A program made the translations under genes and the position numbers. Positions 52,250 to 52,865 of a DNA stretch of 52,865 nt are shown in pieces. Numbering within the stretch: position 1 is the first letter of the stretch; every line of letters begins with the position of its first letter. The stretch covers positions 1 through 52,865 of the forward strand of contig JALGSV010000024.1 in NCBI GenBank assembly GCA_029821755.1, given 5' to 3'. This stretch comes from Candidatus Zipacnadum vermilionense. GTDB taxonomy: Bacteria > Armatimonadota > Zipacnadia > Zipacnadales > Zipacnadaceae. The notes under the pieces are model-generated. The model had not been told where the DNA came from. It did no database searches and saw only the letters and a program-made list of their open reading frames with translations.

Positions 52250-52369
52250 CTACTTCACCAGCTTCGTAGTCCACAGCCCCAGGTACTCAGTGTAGTCGCC
52301 CGACCGGCCGCTGGCCCAGTCGTCAATGGACCTCCCGCTGACGATCTTGTCGTTGCCTTGTTTTCTCAC
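52250..52369 (-). pseudogene. remnant of a duplicated TadG-like C-terminus
   Basis: A 39-codon open stretch ending GDYTEYLGLWTTKLVK. The C-terminus of the intact gene upstream ends GDPLAQNTGLWQAKLVK. Both share a GR-I core and the GLW--KLVK tail, so this looks like a leftover copy of the last ~35 codons. A GTG at 52367-52369 has GGGAGG too close for efficient use. It could instead be a short functional gene, but the similarity favours a remnant. Confidence 0.6.
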
Positions 52370-52442
52370 GCCCTCCCGCCCAACCACCCCAAACCTGTCT
52401 ACCTGCCACCCGGCGCCCCCGAGGCTACGGTTGGTCCTCCCC

Positions 52443-52865
52443 CTATTTGACCAGCTTCGCCTGCCACAGACCGGTGTTTTGCGCCAGCGGATCCCCACTG
52501 CCCCCCGGCGTCTGGTAGCGGATGAACCGCCCGATAATGGACTTCGGGGAGGTGGTCGTCACCGACTCCAGCCAGAAAGCGCCGAACTTGTGGATGTGGA
52601 AAAGCGCGTTGCTCCCCGTGCCGCCCAGGTACTCGCACATCGGGATGATCAGGATGCGCGGGTTGTCTTTATGGTAGCTCTCGAAGGTGTCGGTGTCCCA
52701 CGGCGGCCAGGTCGCCCGCTCCATCCGCGCCAAACCGTCGCTGGAAGTGTTCAGAGCTGCCCCCCATAGACCGATCGACACGCCGGTATACGCGGTGATC
52801 GTTTCTTCTACCTGCACGTAGTTGCCGATGATCATCTCCGGAGGGCACTCATACCCGCGCAGCAG
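52443..52865 (-). CDS. TadG/TadE-like pilus-associated protein (5' end beyond window)
   Basis: The last 140 residues are visible. They match the C-terminal pattern of TadE/G-like Flp proteins: a PPEMIIGNY segment followed by a helix, then RILIIPMCEYLGG, and FHIHKFGAFWLESV before GRFIRY. In these proteins this beta-rich part lies outside the inner membrane. Its gene is about 12 kb from the Tad locus on the same strand. The N-terminal membrane anchor and motif expected of TadG cannot be checked here. The sequence ends GLWQAKLVK, repeated in the remnant downstream. Confidence 0.7.
   Translation of the reverse strand: MLRGYECPPEMIIGNYVQVEETITAYTGVSIGLWGAALNTSSDGLARMERATWPPWDTDTFESYHKDNPRILIIPMCEYLGGTGSNALFHIHKFGAFWLESVTTTSPKSIIGRFIRYQTPGGSGDPLAQNTGLWQAKLVK

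Overview
The window is a GC-rich bacterial chromosome segment with dense coding and little obviously mobile DNA. A TolC-like channel, an RND pump with its adaptor, a secretin and several lipobox or signal sequences point to a diderm cell. The combination of HrcA and HspR heat-shock regulators, an archaeal-type (group III) chaperonin, a Tad pilus locus and a DnaK/DnaJ/GrpE system spread over two loci suggests a deep-branching diderm lineage such as Armatimonadota or a relative. That placement is inference only; no rRNA or tRNA gene was recognised.

Layout. 1-1623: thrB and alr on the minus strand behind a clear promoter. 1905-2903: a surface lipoprotein. 3061-10205: a minus-strand efflux operon (AbrB-like regulator, TolC, adaptor, RND permease, PII-like protein). 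10279-14345: plus-strand operon hrcA - unknown gene - group III chaperonin - grpE. 14569-15794: ftsZ with its own promoter. 15862-18206: two minus-strand glycosyltransferases. 18391-24427: plus-strand metabolic and wall genes and ligA. 24494-28786: sensor kinase and response regulator. 28942-40546: one long minus-strand Tad/Flp pilus locus with five Flp prepilins, prepilin peptidase, TadE, CpaB, secretin, TadZ, TadA, TadB and TadC, behind a sigma70-type promoter. 40803-48738: a heat-shock operon dnaK - dnaJ - hspR - HEPN-domain gene - ClpC-like unfoldase, ending in a strong terminator. 48846-52241: plus-strand unknown gene, enolase-superfamily enzyme and double receiver. 52250-52865: the end of a TadG-like gene and a remnant of a second copy of its C-terminus.

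Working together. HspR probably represses its own operon: two inverted-repeat sites with the HspR half-site TTGAGT/ACTCAA lie at the dnaK promoter, one of them containing the -35 box. HrcA sits at the head of the second chaperone operon, so folding capacity appears divided between two regulators. The most unusual content is an Apea-type HEPN (putative RNase) gene inside the HspR operon, an unrecognised gene between hrcA and the archaeal-type chaperonin, and intergenic repeat families (double palindromes, GTAGGGGC hairpins, and inverted arrays of 7-bp repeats).
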